Assembly (NCBI GenBank): GCA_900298995.1
Contig: OMIC01000001.1
Location: 62,001-126,000 of the forward strand
DNA length: 64,000 bases
Source of the DNA: Hyphomicrobiaceae bacterium
GTDB lineage: Bacteria > Pseudomonadota > Alphaproteobacteria > Rhizobiales > Aestuariivirgaceae
Direction: 5' to 3'
Position 1 is the stretch's first letter. Each line of letters begins with the position of its first letter. This document shows, in pieces, positions 34,424-45,433 of this stretch. The position numbers were made by a program, and so were the translations under genes. The notes below the pieces were generated by a model. That model was not told where the DNA came from. It did not search any database and was given only the letters and a program-made list of their open reading frames with translations.

Positions 34424-36007
34424 TCAGACTGCCTCAGCGCCCTCGCGCACCAGCTTGTAGATGAGCGCGTCCGAAAGCGCCTGAAACGAGGCATCGACGA
34501 TGTTGGGCGAGACGCCGACGGTGAACCAGCGATGGCCCTTGCTGTCGCGACTTTCGATCAGCACGCGGGTGGTGGCGCCCGTACCGCCATTCAGGATGCG
34601 GACCTTGAAATCGACGAGCTCCATGTCGCTGATGAAACCCTGATAGCGGCCAAGATCCTTGCGCAGCGCCACGTCGAGCGCGTTGACCGGGCCATTGCCT
34701 TCTCCGGCATTGAGATAGACCTGATCGCCCACCTTCACCTTGACCACCGCTTCCGACACCATGGCGCGGTCCCGTTCCTCGACGATCACCCGGAAGGACA
34801 GGACATCGAAATACTTGGGCACCGTGCCGAGCGCACGCCGGGCAAGCAGCTCGAAGGAGGCGTCTGCACCGTCATAGGCATAGCCCTGGGCTTCGCGCGC
34901 CTTGACGTCACGAAGAAGAGCATCGAGCCGGGGATCGTCCTTGGCCACGTCGAGGCCCATGCGGCCGAGATTGGCCAGCAGGTTCGACTTGCCCGCCTGG
35001 TCGGAGACCAGCACGTCCCGGCGGTTGCCGATCGACTCGGGCGGCACATGCTCATAGGTCTCAGGTTCCTTGAGAAGCGCCGAGGCATGTATGCCCGCCT
35101 TGGTGGCGAAGGCGCTCTTGCCCACATAGGGCGCCTGCTTGTCCGGTGAGCGGTTCAGCAACTCATCGAAGGCGCGCGAGACATGGGTGAGACGCGCAAG
35201 CTTTTCGGCATCAATCGCCGTTTCAAAGCGGCCCGCAAAATGCGGCTTGAGGCACAGGGTGGGGATGATGGAGACGAGATTGGCATTGCCGCAGCGCTCG
35301 CCGATGCCGTTGAGCGTACCCTGGATCTGGCGCACGCCGGCGTCGACAGCCGCCAGGGAATTGGCCACCGCCTGACCGGTGTCGTTGTGGGCATGAATGC
35401 CGAGATGACTGCCGGGAACGGTTTTCGTCACGGCACGGACAATCTCGGCGATTTCACCGGGGAGCGTTCCGCCATTGGTGTCGCACAGGACAGTCCAGCG
35501 GGCCCCGGCCGTCCAGGCAGTTTCTGCGCAGGCCAGAGCATAGGCAGGATTGGCCTTGTACCCATCGAAGAAATGCTCGCAGTCGATGAGCACTTCCTTT
35601 CCGGCATCGCGCGCGGCGAGCACGGTCTGGCGGATCGACTCGAGATTTTCCTCGTTCGTGCAGCCCAGCGCCACGCGCACGTGATAGTCCCAGGATTTTG
35701 CCACGAAACATGCCGCAGCGGCCCGTGCGGCGAGAACCTGCTGCAACCCCGCATCGTTCGACACCGAGCGGCCTGCCCGCTTGGTCATGCCGAAGGCGGT
35801 GAAGATGGCCAGGGTCTCTCGACGGGTGGAAAAGAGGGCCGTATCGGTGGGATTGCCACCGGGATAGCCACCCTCGATGTAGTCGACGCCCAGCTCGTCG
35901 AGCAGGCCCAAGACCACGAGCTTGTCCTCGAGCGAGAAATCAATGCCCGGCGTCTGCTGGCCGTCCCGCAGCGTGGTGTCGAAGATGTAGATCCGTTCGC
36001 GCGGCAT
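34424..36007 (-). CDS. cimA: (R)-citramalate synthase
   Basis: Condenses acetyl-CoA and pyruvate to (R)-citramalate, the threonine-independent route to isoleucine. The 527-residue protein has the HMG-CoA-lyase-like TIM barrel with DTTLRDGQQTPGIDFS (family metal/substrate motif), CDTNGGTLPGEI and GIHAHNDTGQAVANSL, followed by a regulatory LeuA dimer domain from about residue 390 (RVIVEERDRAMVSEA). NGIGERCGNANLVSIIP is characteristic of this CimA group rather than 2-isopropylmalate synthase. The start shares a base with the stop of a 44-residue membrane protein (TGATG), so it depends on that small gene for translation. Confidence 0.93.
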   Translation of the reverse strand: MPRERIYIFDTTLRDGQQTPGIDFSLEDKLVVLGLLDELGVDYIEGGYPGGNPTDTALFSTRRETLAIFTAFGMTKRAGRSVSNDAGLQQVLAARAAAACFVAKSWDYHVRVALGCTNEENLESIRQTVLAARDAGKEVLIDCEHFFDGYKANPAYALACAETAWTAGARWTVLCDTNGGTLPGEIAEIVRAVTKTVPGSHLGIHAHNDTGQAVANSLAAVDAGVRQIQGTLNGIGERCGNANLVSIIPTLCLKPHFAGRFETAIDAEKLARLTHVSRAFDELLNRSPDKQAPYVGKSAFATKAGIHASALLKEPETYEHVPPESIGNRRDVLVSDQAGKSNLLANLGRMGLDVAKDDPRLDALLRDVKAREAQGYAYDGADASFELLARRALGTVPKYFDVLSFRVIVEERDRAMVSEAVVKVKVGDQVYLNAGEGNGPVNALDVALRKDLGRYQGFISDMELVDFKVRILNGGTGATTRVLIESRDSKGHRWFTVGVSPNIVDASFQALSDALIYKLVREGAEAV

Positions 36008-36141
36008 CAGAGCAGCCCACTCCAGCGCAGCACGAGATAGACGGCCACAGCCAGGACGATGGCCTTGATGAGCGTGTAGCCCAGCCAGTGTTTTGGAAAG
36101 GGCAGGCTGTCATGCCAGGATTTTTTCTCGGGCGTGTTCAT
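36007..36141 (-). CDS. 44-residue single-helix membrane protein coupled to cimA
   Basis: ATG at 36141 with AGGAG 7 bases upstream opens a 44-codon frame whose TGA shares its last base with the cimA ATG. The product begins MNTPEKKSWHD, has LPFPKHWLGYTL, then one strong hydrophobic helix (IKAIVLAVAVYLVL, about residues 25-39) and ends RWSGLL. It is therefore a small inner-membrane protein with a short cytosolic N-terminus. I do not recognise a function. The cysS gene ends 37 bases upstream on the same strand, so cysS, this gene and cimA are probably co-transcribed. Good Shine-Dalgarno and exact coupling argue that it is real. Confidence 0.75.
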   Translation of the reverse strand: MNTPEKKSWHDSLPFPKHWLGYTLIKAIVLAVAVYLVLRWSGLL

Positions 36142-36178
36142 GGCTCGGCTCCTAAGTGCTGGCGTGGGAATGACGCAG

Positions 36179-37510
<1,332 letters not shown>

Positions 37511-37788
37511 GTCGGGTCCTCAGGCTTGCCGGCCCGGGGTTCGCTTCGTCTTGGATTTAGGTCAAGCGGCGCCCTGCCAGCGGATGTCAGCTAGCTGCAA
37601 ATAATAATGCCGCAAATGGCGGCTTTGGCGGGGCGGGCGGTCATGTCGTTGGGCACCATGCGTCAGCCGCCCGGGAAGGTCAAGGGTTTGGAGAAACTGG
37701 GGGCTGTCATGCCGTTTCCCACCTACCGGATCAGGTGCGGATGGTTAATGCTCCACCCTGCCAAACACAGGACCCCTGCCTGCCCGTC

Positions 37789-38688
37789 ATGACAAGCGCC
37801 GAACACAGACAACACCAGATCGGCCTTCTGCTGGTGGCGGGAGCAGCCCTGGCCTGGTCGTCATCCGCCCTGTTCGTGCGCAACATCGAAGCCGGGCTGA
37901 TGACCATGCTGTTCTGGCGCGGCATCTTCTCGGGAACGGCGGTCTTCCTGCTGTTCCTGCTGATGGAGCGGGGCAAGGCGCTCTCCATGCTCATGACCCT
38001 GCGCTGGCCGACACTGGCCGTGGCGTTGCTGTCGGCCACCGGCATGATCACCGGCATCGGGGCCCTGCGGAACACGACGGCCGCCGATGCCATGGTGATC
38101 TATGCGACCGTGCCCTTCATGACGGCAGCCCTTGCCTATCTGGTGATCGGGGAGCGGCCATCGCGCGTGACACTGGTCGCGAGCACGGTGGCCCTGGCCG
38201 GCGTGGGTGTGATGCTCGTGGGCGCGGACATGGGCGGAAGCCTGTTCGGCCAGTTCCTTGCGGTGATCATGACATTCTCGATGGCGGCCTTCACCACCAT
38301 CCTGCGCCAGCATCGCGATGTGCCGATGCTGCCCGCCATGGCGGCCTCTGCCTGGATCTGCTCCTTCGCGTGTTTCTGGTTTGCCGAACCCGGCGCCATT
38401 TCCGAGCGCGACTTCCTGCTCTGCGTAGCCTTCGGCATCGTTCAGAATGCCGCGGGCCTCGCGCTCTATACCTTCGGCTCCCGACGCATTCCGGCAGCTG
38501 AAGCGACACTCATCGCCGCGCTTGAAGTGCCACTTACGCCTTTCTGGGTGTTCCTGTTCATGGGCGAAGTGCCCGCTCCCCAGACACTGATCGGGGGCGC
38601 AATCGTTCTGGCCGCCCTGATGTTCCACATTCTGTCGGAGTTCCGGCGCAGGCCCGCGGTCACCGCAGTGCCGGTGCTGCCACCCTGA
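37789..38688 (+). CDS. DMT-superfamily (EamA) transporter
   Basis: A 299-residue inner-membrane protein with ten helices in two EamA repeats: GLLLVAGAALAWSSSALFVR opens repeat 1, followed by ALRNTTAADAMVIYATVPFM; repeat 2 has YTFGSRRIPAAEATLIAALE and LTPFWVFLFMGEVP. The substrate cannot be read. The start is uncertain: 37789 (MTSAEHRQHQ) gives a normal N-terminus but no clear Shine-Dalgarno; ATG at 37741 with AGG 5 bases before it is an alternative. The 278 bases between cysS and this start hold no convincing gene. It ends 3 bases from the convergent GST gene. Confidence 0.82.
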   Translation: MTSAEHRQHQIGLLLVAGAALAWSSSALFVRNIEAGLMTMLFWRGIFSGTAVFLLFLLMERGKALSMLMTLRWPTLAVALLSATGMITGIGALRNTTAADAMVIYATVPFMTAALAYLVIGERPSRVTLVASTVALAGVGVMLVGADMGGSLFGQFLAVIMTFSMAAFTTILRQHRDVPMLPAMAASAWICSFACFWFAEPGAISERDFLLCVAFGIVQNAAGLALYTFGSRRIPAAEATLIAALEVPLTPFWVFLFMGEVPAPQTLIGGAIVLAALMFHILSEFRRRPAVTAVPVLPP

Positions 38689-38691
38689 GGC

Positions 38692-39375
38692 TCAGCGGGA
38701 CGTCTGGCCGAAGAGCACCTTGCGCTCGTCATCCGTCATGGGTTTCGCATAGGACGGCGCCACGCTGGCATAGACCCGCATCACGGCGGGCCGCGCCTTG
38801 ATGGCCTCGAACCAGCGTTTCAGATTGGGAAAGTCGTCGAGGTTCTGATTGTAACGCTCATGGGGCACGACCCATGGATAGCAGGCGATGTCGGCGATCG
38901 AATAGTCGCCCGCGAGACAGGGCCGGTCGGCAAGACGCTTGTTCATCACGCCGTAGAGGCGGTTCACTTCCCTGGTGTAGCGGTCGATGCCATACTGGAT
39001 CTTCTCCGGCGCATAGATCGCAAAATGACCTGCCTGCCCGGACATGGGACCGAGGCCACCCATCTGCCAGAACAGCCATTGCAACACATCCGCGCGTCCA
39101 CGCAGGTCTGACGACAGAAACCTGCCGGTCTTCTCGGCGAGATAGAGCAGGATGGCGCCGGACTCGAAGAGCGAGATCGGCGCGCCACCGTCAGCGGGCG
39201 CCGTGTCAACGATGGCCGGGATGCGGTTGTTGGGCGAGATCGCCAGGAATTCCGGCTTGAACTGCTCGCCCTTGCCGATGTCCACCGGATGCAGGCGGTA
39301 GGGAAGTCCCGCCTCCTCGAGGAAGATCGTGATCTTGTGCCCGTTGGGGGTCGGCCAGTGATAGAGCTCGATCAT
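38692..39375 (-). CDS. Glutathione S-transferase, YfcG/nu-class (disulfide-bond oxidoreductase type)
   Basis: A 227-residue GST with an N-terminal thioredoxin-like domain (YHWPTPNGHKITIFLEEAGL, NNRIPAIVD and the glutathione-binding ISLFESGAILLYLAEK) and an all-helical C-terminal domain (LQWLFWQMGGLGPMSGQAGH, SIADIACYPWV). The TPNGHK motif and LGPMSGQ block are typical of the YfcG/Ure2p-like nu class, which reduces disulfides using glutathione. It begins 3 bases after the DAHP synthase stop and is probably co-transcribed with it. Confidence 0.9.
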   Translation of the reverse strand: MIELYHWPTPNGHKITIFLEEAGLPYRLHPVDIGKGEQFKPEFLAISPNNRIPAIVDTAPADGGAPISLFESGAILLYLAEKTGRFLSSDLRGRADVLQWLFWQMGGLGPMSGQAGHFAIYAPEKIQYGIDRYTREVNRLYGVMNKRLADRPCLAGDYSIADIACYPWVVPHERYNQNLDDFPNLKRWFEAIKARPAVMRVYASVAPSYAKPMTDDERKVLFGQTSR

Positions 39376-39378
39376 CGA

Positions 39379-40776
39379 TTATTCTGCGGCCTCGACGATG
39401 TCATCGTCATCGTTGCGCGGGCGCGAGGCCATTTCCTTCTTGATCTCCTCGGCGACGAGGAATGACAACTCAAGCGCCTGGGCCGCGTTGAGGCGCGGAT
39501 CGCAGAACGTATGGTAGCGGTCGTTCAGGTCTTCGTCGCGGAGGGCGCGCAGGCCGCCGGTGCATTCGGTCACGTCCTTGCCGGTCATCTCGACATGGAT
39601 GCCGCCAGCATGGGTGCCTTCCGCCTGGTGCACGCTCATGAAGCGGCGGACCTCGCCCAGCACGGCTTCGAAGGGCCGTGTCTTGTAGCCCGACGTAGAC
39701 TTGATGGTGTTGCCATGCATCGGATCGCAGGACCAAACGACCACCTTGCCCTCGCGCTTCACGGCGCGGATGAGGTCCGGCAGGTGCTTCTCGACCTTGT
39801 CGGCGCCGAAGCGGGCGATGAGCGTCAGGCGGCCAGGCTCATTCTCGGGATTGAGCTTGTCGATCAGCCGGATCAGTTCATCCGGCTTCAGCGACGGACC
39901 GCATTTGAGGCCGATCGGATTCTTGACGCCGCGCATGAACTCGACATGCGCGTGATCAGGCTGGCGGGTGCGGTCGCCGATCCACAGCATGTGGCCGGAG
40001 GTGGCGTACCAGTCGCCCGACGTCGAATCGACGCGGGTGAGGGCCTGCTCATAGCCCAGCAGCAGCGCCTCGTGGCTGGTGAAGAAATCGGTGGTGCGCA
40101 GTTGCGGCGCCGTATCGGCGTTGACGCCGCAGGCGCGCATGAAGCCTACGGCCTCGGTGATGCGGTCGGAGATTTCCTGGTAGCGCTCGTAGGCAGGCGA
40201 ATCCTTCAGGAAATCGAGCGTCCATTTGTGCACATGCTCGAGATTGGCGTAGCCGCCCTGCGCGAAGGCGCGCAGCAGGTTGAGCGTGGCGGCCGACTGG
40301 CGGTAGGCCATGATCTGGCGTTCGGGATCGGGCCTGCGGGCCTCGAGCGTGGCATCCGCCCCGTTGACGATGTCACCACGGTAGATCGGCAGTTCCACGC
40401 CATTGATGGTTTCGGTGGGCGAGGACCGTGGCTTGGCAAACTGGCCGGCGATGCGACCGACCTTCACAACCGGCTGGCCGCCGGCGAAGGTGAGCACGAC
40501 CGACATCTGCAGAAAGACGCGGAAGAAATCACGGATGTTGTCGGCCGAATGCTCGGCGAAACTCTCGGCGCAATCGCCGCCCTGGAGCAGGAAACCCTTG
40601 CCCTCCGCGACACGCGCCAGCTTGCGCTTCAGCTTGCGGGCTTCCCCCGCGAACACCAAGGGCGGGTAACCGGCAAGCTGGTCTTCCACCGACCGAAGCT
40701 TCGCCTGATCCGCGTAATCCGGCACCTGAACCACCGGAAATTGCCGCCAGCTGTCGGGTGTCCAGTTCATCGCCAT
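39379..40776 (-). CDS. 3-deoxy-7-phosphoheptulonate synthase, class II
   Basis: First enzyme of the shikimate pathway: phosphoenolpyruvate plus erythrose 4-phosphate to DAHP. The 465-residue protein is of the plant/actinobacterial type II class: [95 protein letters not shown] and [13 protein letters not shown]. Start 40776 ([10 protein letters not shown]) has GGAG 8 bases upstream; the frame is open further upstream but without family similarity. A small inverted repeat (AAGGG-gtgcaaat-CCCTT, 40792-40809) lies in the leader and may be regulatory. Confidence 0.95.
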   Translation of the reverse strand: MAMNWTPDSWRQFPVVQVPDYADQAKLRSVEDQLAGYPPLVFAGEARKLKRKLARVAEGKGFLLQGGDCAESFAEHSADNIRDFFRVFLQMSVVLTFAGGQPVVKVGRIAGQFAKPRSSPTETINGVELPIYRGDIVNGADATLEARRPDPERQIMAYRQSAATLNLLRAFAQGGYANLEHVHKWTLDFLKDSPAYERYQEISDRITEAVGFMRACGVNADTAPQLRTTDFFTSHEALLLGYEQALTRVDSTSGDWYATSGHMLWIGDRTRQPDHAHVEFMRGVKNPIGLKCGPSLKPDELIRLIDKLNPENEPGRLTLIARFGADKVEKHLPDLIRAVKREGKVVVWSCDPMHGNTIKSTSGYKTRPFEAVLGEVRRFMSVHQAEGTHAGGIHVEMTGKDVTECTGGLRALRDEDLNDRYHTFCDPRLNAAQALELSFLVAEEIKKEMASRPRNDDDDIVEAAE

Positions 40777-40885
40777 CTTCAAAACTCCACCAAGGGGTGC
40801 AAATCCCTTACCATCCATTAAGCCGTCAGGCGTATACACCGCTTGGAAAACTCTTACCAGCCCAAGCAATGGCGCGAGGACCGGC

Positions 40886-41149
40886 ATGCTCGACTACATC
40901 ATGAGTGCGCGGTGGGATCAGGCATACAATTTCCTGTTGTCTGGTCAGCCACCAATGTACATCCGGTTGCTCGCCCTCAATGGTCTGTTCGTGTTGCTGT
41001 TTTTCATCCGCAAGGCCGCAGGCGCCGAGCCGATGAGCGAGCGCGCCGCGCTGTTCACCCAGATCTGCCTGCTGGCCGCCAATATTCTGGTTCTATTTCA
41101 AGGTGATGTCGAAAGGTATGTCAGGCAGGTCCTGCGAAACCTGTGGTGA
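40886..41149 (+). CDS. Hypothetical small membrane protein
   Basis: An 87-residue protein with two hydrophobic segments: [19 protein letters not shown] (about 24-42) and [19 protein letters not shown] (about 54-72), with a short acidic-basic tail ([15 protein letters not shown]). GAGGA precedes the ATG by about 6 bases. It is divergent from the DAHP synthase gene and its 3' end overlaps the convergent DUF2093 gene by 29 bases. I do not recognise a characterised family; a membrane-embedded small protein of Alphaproteobacteria is all that can be said. Confidence 0.65.
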   Translation: MLDYIMSARWDQAYNFLLSGQPPMYIRLLALNGLFVLLFFIRKAAGAEPMSERAALFTQICLLAANILVLFQGDVERYVRQVLRNLW

Positions 41150-41351
41150 GGCGGCGGCCAAAGGCGGCCTCGGCCGAGGCAAAGGGCTGTTGCGCCGCGA
41201 CGTCCCAATAGCGCAGGTCCGGCAGGGCGACGGCTTGCCCGGTCACGGCGCAGCGGACGAAATCACCCTGCTGGAGGATTTCGTAATCGGCGTCGAGATA
41301 GCGGATCCGGGCTTCCCGCCGCGGCGGTTGTGCAGGGTGACTGAGGCTCAT
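41121..41351 (-). CDS. DUF2093 family protein
   Basis: A 76-residue soluble protein beginning MSLSHPAQPPRREARIRYLD. It has ADYEILQQGDFVRCAVTG and IxLxxLRYWxV-type blocks (here VALPDLRYWDVAAQQPF and ASAEAAFGR), which match the alphaproteobacterial DUF2093 family. The lone Cys in RCAVTG is conserved in what I recall of the family; the function is unknown. The gene is divergent from the M29 aminopeptidase (86 bases between starts) and its end overlaps the convergent small membrane protein gene. Confidence 0.82.
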   Translation of the reverse strand: MSLSHPAQPPRREARIRYLDADYEILQQGDFVRCAVTGQAVALPDLRYWDVAAQQPFASAEAAFGRRLTTGFAGPA

Positions 41352-41399
41352 GGCCGGCAGACTAGAGCCTCCGCAGGAGAATTTGAAGCCGCCCGGATT

Positions 41400-41428
41400 T
41401 TGAATTTCGCCGGCCCATCCTGTATAGC
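41400..41428 (+). promoter_or_regulatory. Probable promoter giving a near-leaderless aminopeptidase mRNA
   Basis: TTGAAT (41400-41405), 17-base spacer, TATAGC (41423-41428). The expected start of transcription is within about 3 bases of the ATG at 41438, which has no Shine-Dalgarno sequence. Confidence 0.45.
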
Positions 41429-41437
41429 TGCCGCGCC

Positions 41438-42670
41438 ATGACACAGCATGAAACGCTTCTCGACTCCTATGCCCGGCTCACCGTCCGGACCGGCCTCAAC
41501 ATCCAGAAGGGTCAGCAACTGCTGATCACGGCGCCGCTCGATGCCGTGCCGCTGGTGCGCCGGATCACGGAACACGCCTATCGTGAGGGCGCGAGCCTGG
41601 TGACCACCTTCTATGCCGATGAGGCCACGACGCTGGCGCGCTTCGCCCATGCGCCGGACGAGGCCTTCGATACCGCACAGGGCTGGCTGTTCAACGGCAT
41701 GGCGGAGGCCTTCCGGGGCGGCGCCGCGCGGCTTGCCATAGCCGGTGAAGACCCCGCCCTCCTCGCAGGTCAGGACCCTGGCAAACTGGCGCGGGCCAAC
41801 AAGGCGCGCTCGCAGGCCTACCGCCCGGCGCTCGAACTGATCACCGGTTTCGTCATCAACTGGTGCGTGATCGCGGCCGCAACGCCCGCCTGGGCGAAAT
41901 CGGTGTTCCCGGGCATTCCCGAATCCGAGGCGATGGACCGGCTGTGGCGCGCGATCTTCGCCTGCACCAAGGCCGATCTGCCTGATCCGATCGCAGCCTG
42001 GGACAGGCACAACGCCGATCTCGCGCGACGCACCGATTTTCTCAACCGGCAACGCTACCGCGCGCTCCGCTACAAGGGACCTGGAACCGATCTGACGCTG
42101 GGGCTGGCCGACGAACATGCGTGGAAGGGCGGCGGCGGAAAAGCGCTCAACGGCGTCTTCTGCAACGCCAATATACCGACCGAGGAAGTGTTCACCGCGC
42201 CACACAAGGACAAGGTGGACGGAACACTGCGGTCCACCAAGCCGCTCTCCTATCAGGGCTCGCTGATCGACGGAATCCGCGTGCGCTTCGAGGCCGGCCG
42301 CATCGTCGAGATGACTGCGGAAAAAGGTGAGGCCGCTTTCCGCAACCTCATCAACACGGACGAAGGCGCCGCGCGGCTGGGCGAGGTTGCGCTGGTCCCC
42401 CATTCCTCACCCATTTCGGCCAGCGGCATCATCTTCAACAACACGCTGTTCGACGAGAACGCCGCCAGCCATGTGGCTGTTGGCCAGTCCTATACCGAGA
42501 ACATACGCGACGGCTCCAAGCGTTCAAAGGACGAACTTGCGGCACTGGGCGCCAATGCGAGCCTGGTTCACGTCGACTGGATGATCGGATCGGGGGACCT
42601 GGACATCGACGGCATCCTGCCCGACGGATCATCGCAGGCCCTGATGCGCAAGGGTGAATGGGCTATCTGA
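41438..42670 (+). CDS. M29-family aminopeptidase (PepS/AmpS/AmpT type)
   Basis: A 410-residue cytosolic metallopeptidase of family M29. Family blocks are LLDSYARLTVRTGLNIQKGQ, LVTTFYADEATTLARF, IAGEDPALLAG, the glutamate- and histidine-rich metal region FCNANIPTEEVFTAPHKDKV, then LGEVALVPHSSPIS and IIFNNTLFDENAASHVAVG, and finally HVDWMIGSGDLDIDG. These supply the Glu, His, Tyr and Asp ligands of the two-metal site. It removes N-terminal amino acids from peptides, consistent with an organism that imports oligopeptides. Its stop is 4 bases from the convergent xseA stop. Confidence 0.93.
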   Translation: MTQHETLLDSYARLTVRTGLNIQKGQQLLITAPLDAVPLVRRITEHAYREGASLVTTFYADEATTLARFAHAPDEAFDTAQGWLFNGMAEAFRGGAARLAIAGEDPALLAGQDPGKLARANKARSQAYRPALELITGFVINWCVIAAATPAWAKSVFPGIPESEAMDRLWRAIFACTKADLPDPIAAWDRHNADLARRTDFLNRQRYRALRYKGPGTDLTLGLADEHAWKGGGGKALNGVFCNANIPTEEVFTAPHKDKVDGTLRSTKPLSYQGSLIDGIRVRFEAGRIVEMTAEKGEAAFRNLINTDEGAARLGEVALVPHSSPISASGIIFNNTLFDENAASHVAVGQSYTENIRDGSKRSKDELAALGANASLVHVDWMIGSGDLDIDGILPDGSSQALMRKGEWAI

Positions 42671-42674
42671 CGGA

Positions 42675-44072
42675 TCAGAGCAGGCGGCCCTGACGCGGAC
42701 TGTCCTCCCGCACCCTCACATCGCCATCCGCAAATTCGAGACGCAGAGCCTGACCGGGGCTTACCCCGGCGGCGGCATGGACCGGCTGACCCGACTCGTC
42801 GCGCACGAGCGCAAACCCGCGACGCAATACCGAGCGGTAGGAGAGCGAGTCCGCGAGCTTGGCGACCCCTTCGAGGCGCTGGCGCCGGAGGGCGATCAGC
42901 CCTGCGAGCGCCTGTGCCGCCCGCCGCCCCGAAAGCTCGAGCGACCGGCTCTCGCTGGCAATCAGCGTGCGCAGCGGTGCCAGGCTGAGGCGCGGCGCCA
43001 CACGGCCAAGGCGCGCGGCATGTTCACGCGTATTGGCCTTGAGCGCCTGGGCCAGACGGCCCGCAGCCGAATCAAAACGCTGGCGGACCAGCGCGAGGAT
43101 CTCATCCGGTCGCGGCAGGGCGCGGGCCGCGGCGCCGAGACGGGTCTGCCGTTCGGCCATCGAGCGGCGCAGGCTACCCTGCAGCCGCGCCTGGAGAGAG
43201 GCGGTTTCAGCCATCAGGTCCGCCCGCACCGGCACGGCCTTCTCGGCCGCAGCAGTCGGGGTGGGCGCACGGAGATCAGAGACATAGTCGATAAGGGTGG
43301 TATCGGTCTCGTGGCCAACGGCAGAAATCACCGGAATGCGGCTTGCCGCCACGGCGCGGACGACCAGTTCCTCGTTGAAGCCCCAGAGATCCTCGAGCGA
43401 GCCGCCGCCACGCGCGACGATGATGACATCGGGTCTGCGTGCCATGGCATTGAAGCCGGCAATTGCGGCGGCCACCTCGGCGGCACAGGTTTCACCCTGC
43501 ACGCGCACCGGCCACACAAGAACGTGGCGAGGGAAACGCTCGTTGAGGCGGTGCAGGATGTCCCGGATCACCGAACCGGTGGGCGAAGTCACCACGCCGA
43601 TCACCTGCGGCAGGTAAGGAATGGTCTGCTTGCGCGCAGCATCGAACAGGCCTTCGGCAGCAAGCTTCTTCTTGCGTTCCTCGAGCAGCGCCATCAGCGC
43701 ACCCACGCCTGCCGGCTCGATATTGTCGATCACGATCTGATAATTGGACTTCATCGGATAGGCTGTGATCTTGCCGGTGGCGATCACCTCGAGCCCTTCC
43801 TGAATGCGCGCCCGGAGGCGGGTAAAGTTGCCCTTCCAGATCACCGCATCAAGCTTTGCGCCCTCGTCCTTGATGCCGAAATAGCAGTGGCCGGAAGCCG
43901 ACGGGCCCCTGAAGCCCGAAATCTCGCCCCGGACACGCACCTGACCAAAGCGGTCTTCCAGCGTGCGCTTCAGCGCCCCCGCCAGTTCGGTGACCGAGAA
44001 CTCCGCCGTGTTGGCCCGCGGCGGCTCGATGATTTCGCCGGTTTCGGGATCGTGATCCCAGATCGTGGACAT
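42675..44072 (-). CDS. xseA: Exodeoxyribonuclease VII large subunit
   Basis: Large subunit of the nuclease that digests single-stranded DNA in both directions. The 465-residue protein has an N-terminal OB-fold ([20 protein letters not shown]), then [40 protein letters not shown] and [20 protein letters not shown], which form the catalytic domain. A long helical arm of Arg/Leu repeats (about 270-390) and C-terminal [15 protein letters not shown] follow. Start 44072 ([10 protein letters not shown]) is used; in-frame starts upstream lack support. The small subunit gene xseB is not in this window. Confidence 0.94.
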   Translation of the reverse strand: MSTIWDHDPETGEIIEPPRANTAEFSVTELAGALKRTLEDRFGQVRVRGEISGFRGPSASGHCYFGIKDEGAKLDAVIWKGNFTRLRARIQEGLEVIATGKITAYPMKSNYQIVIDNIEPAGVGALMALLEERKKKLAAEGLFDAARKQTIPYLPQVIGVVTSPTGSVIRDILHRLNERFPRHVLVWPVRVQGETCAAEVAAAIAGFNAMARRPDVIIVARGGGSLEDLWGFNEELVVRAVAASRIPVISAVGHETDTTLIDYVSDLRAPTPTAAAEKAVPVRADLMAETASLQARLQGSLRRSMAERQTRLGAAARALPRPDEILALVRQRFDSAAGRLAQALKANTREHAARLGRVAPRLSLAPLRTLIASESRSLELSGRRAAQALAGLIALRRQRLEGVAKLADSLSYRSVLRRGFALVRDESGQPVHAAAGVSPGQALRLEFADGDVRVREDSPRQGRLL

Positions 44073-44152
44073 CGGAAAATCCGCTCTTTGATTCCCGGCC
44101 ATCAAATGCGAGAAGGCAGACGAATGCAAGATTTTGCCCCAAGGCGCATGTC

Positions 44153-45433
44153 ATGAACATTCTCCTCATCGGATCCGGCGGACGCGAACACGCGCTGGCC
44201 TGGGCCATGTCCGCCAGCCCGCTCTGCGACAAGCTGTTCGTGGCGCCAGGCAATCCCGGAACAGACCAGATCGCGCGCAATGTGGCGCTCGCCATCGATG
44301 ACCACGTTGCCGTGATCGCCTTCTGCCGCCGGGAAGCGATCGGCCTCGTCGTGGTCGGGCCCGAAGCGCCGCTGGTGGCGGGACTTGCAGATGATCTTGT
44401 CAGGGCCGGCCTGAAATGCTTCGGGCCCGGGAAACTTGCAAGCCAGCTCGAGGGCTCGAAAGGCTTCACCAAGGACATCTGTGCGCGCCATGCCATTCCG
44501 ACGGCTGCCTACGGACGCTTCACCGACAGGGCGAAGGCCCTGGCCTATCTTGATGCACAGGGTGCACCCATCGTCATCAAGGCAGATGGGCTCGCCTCGG
44601 GCAAGGGCGTGACCGTGGCGATGGACATGGCGTGCGCGCGCGCCGCCGTCGAGGATATCTTCTCGGGCAAGTTCGGCGGCGCCGAGTGCGTGATCGAGGA
44701 ATTTCTCGAAGGCGAGGAGGCGAGCTTCTTCGTGCTCACCGACGGCACACATGCACTGCCGCTCGCAACCGCTCAGGACCACAAGCGGGTGGGCGACGGC
44801 GACACAGGTCCCAATACCGGTGGCATGGGCGCCTATTCCCCTGCCCCCTGCATGACGCCCGCGCTGTGCGAGGACGCCCTCGAGAGGATCGTGAAGCCGA
44901 CGATCCGTGCCCTTACCGAGATGGGCCAGCCCTATGTGGGCGTCCTGTATGCCGGGCTGATGCTGACGCGCGATGGACCCAAGCTGATCGAATACAACTG
45001 CCGTTTCGGCGACCCCGAGGCCCAGGTGCTGATGATGCGCCTGAAGGACGATCCCGTGACCCTGATGCTGGCCTGCTGTGACGGCACCCTCGACAAGGTG
45101 ACGGCGCGCTGGTTCGATGACGTCGCGCTCACCGTGGTGATGTGTGCGAGGGGCTATCCCGGCGAGCCAGAAAAGGGTTCCGAGATCCGAGGGCTTGAGG
45201 GAGCCGCCGCTATGGAGGGCGTCGAGATCTTCCATGCCGGAACAGCAGCGCGAAATGGCAGGATCATCGCCAATGGCGGCCGTGTTCTGAATGTGACGGC
45301 GCGTGGCGCAACCGTCGCGGAGGCGCGCGCCCGAGCCTATGCGGCCGTGGACCGCATCGACTGGCCGGAAGGCTTCTGCCGCCGCGACATCGGCTGGCGG
45401 GCGCTGTCGGCACGGCCGTCTGCCGCGCCATGA
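44153..45433 (+). CDS. purD: Phosphoribosylamine--glycine ligase
   Basis: Second step of purine synthesis: joins glycine to 5-phosphoribosylamine with ATP. The 426-residue ATP-grasp enzyme has [35 protein letters not shown], the ATP-binding [50 protein letters not shown] and [15 protein letters not shown]. It is divergent from xseA (80 bases between starts) and overlaps the next kinase gene by 4 bases (ATGA). Confidence 0.96.
   Translation: MNILLIGSGGREHALAWAMSASPLCDKLFVAPGNPGTDQIARNVALAIDDHVAVIAFCRREAIGLVVVGPEAPLVAGLADDLVRAGLKCFGPGKLASQLEGSKGFTKDICARHAIPTAAYGRFTDRAKALAYLDAQGAPIVIKADGLASGKGVTVAMDMACARAAVEDIFSGKFGGAECVIEEFLEGEEASFFVLTDGTHALPLATAQDHKRVGDGDTGPNTGGMGAYSPAPCMTPALCEDALERIVKPTIRALTEMGQPYVGVLYAGLMLTRDGPKLIEYNCRFGDPEAQVLMMRLKDDPVTLMLACCDGTLDKVTARWFDDVALTVVMCARGYPGEPEKGSEIRGLEGAAAMEGVEIFHAGTAARNGRIIANGGRVLNVTARGATVAEARARAYAAVDRIDWPEGFCRRDIGWRALSARPSAAP

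Noticed and set aside
37607-37792. 61-codon plus-strand frame upstream of the DMT transporter
   Set aside because: No ribosome-binding site, no hydrophobic or family pattern, and it runs into the start of the transporter gene.
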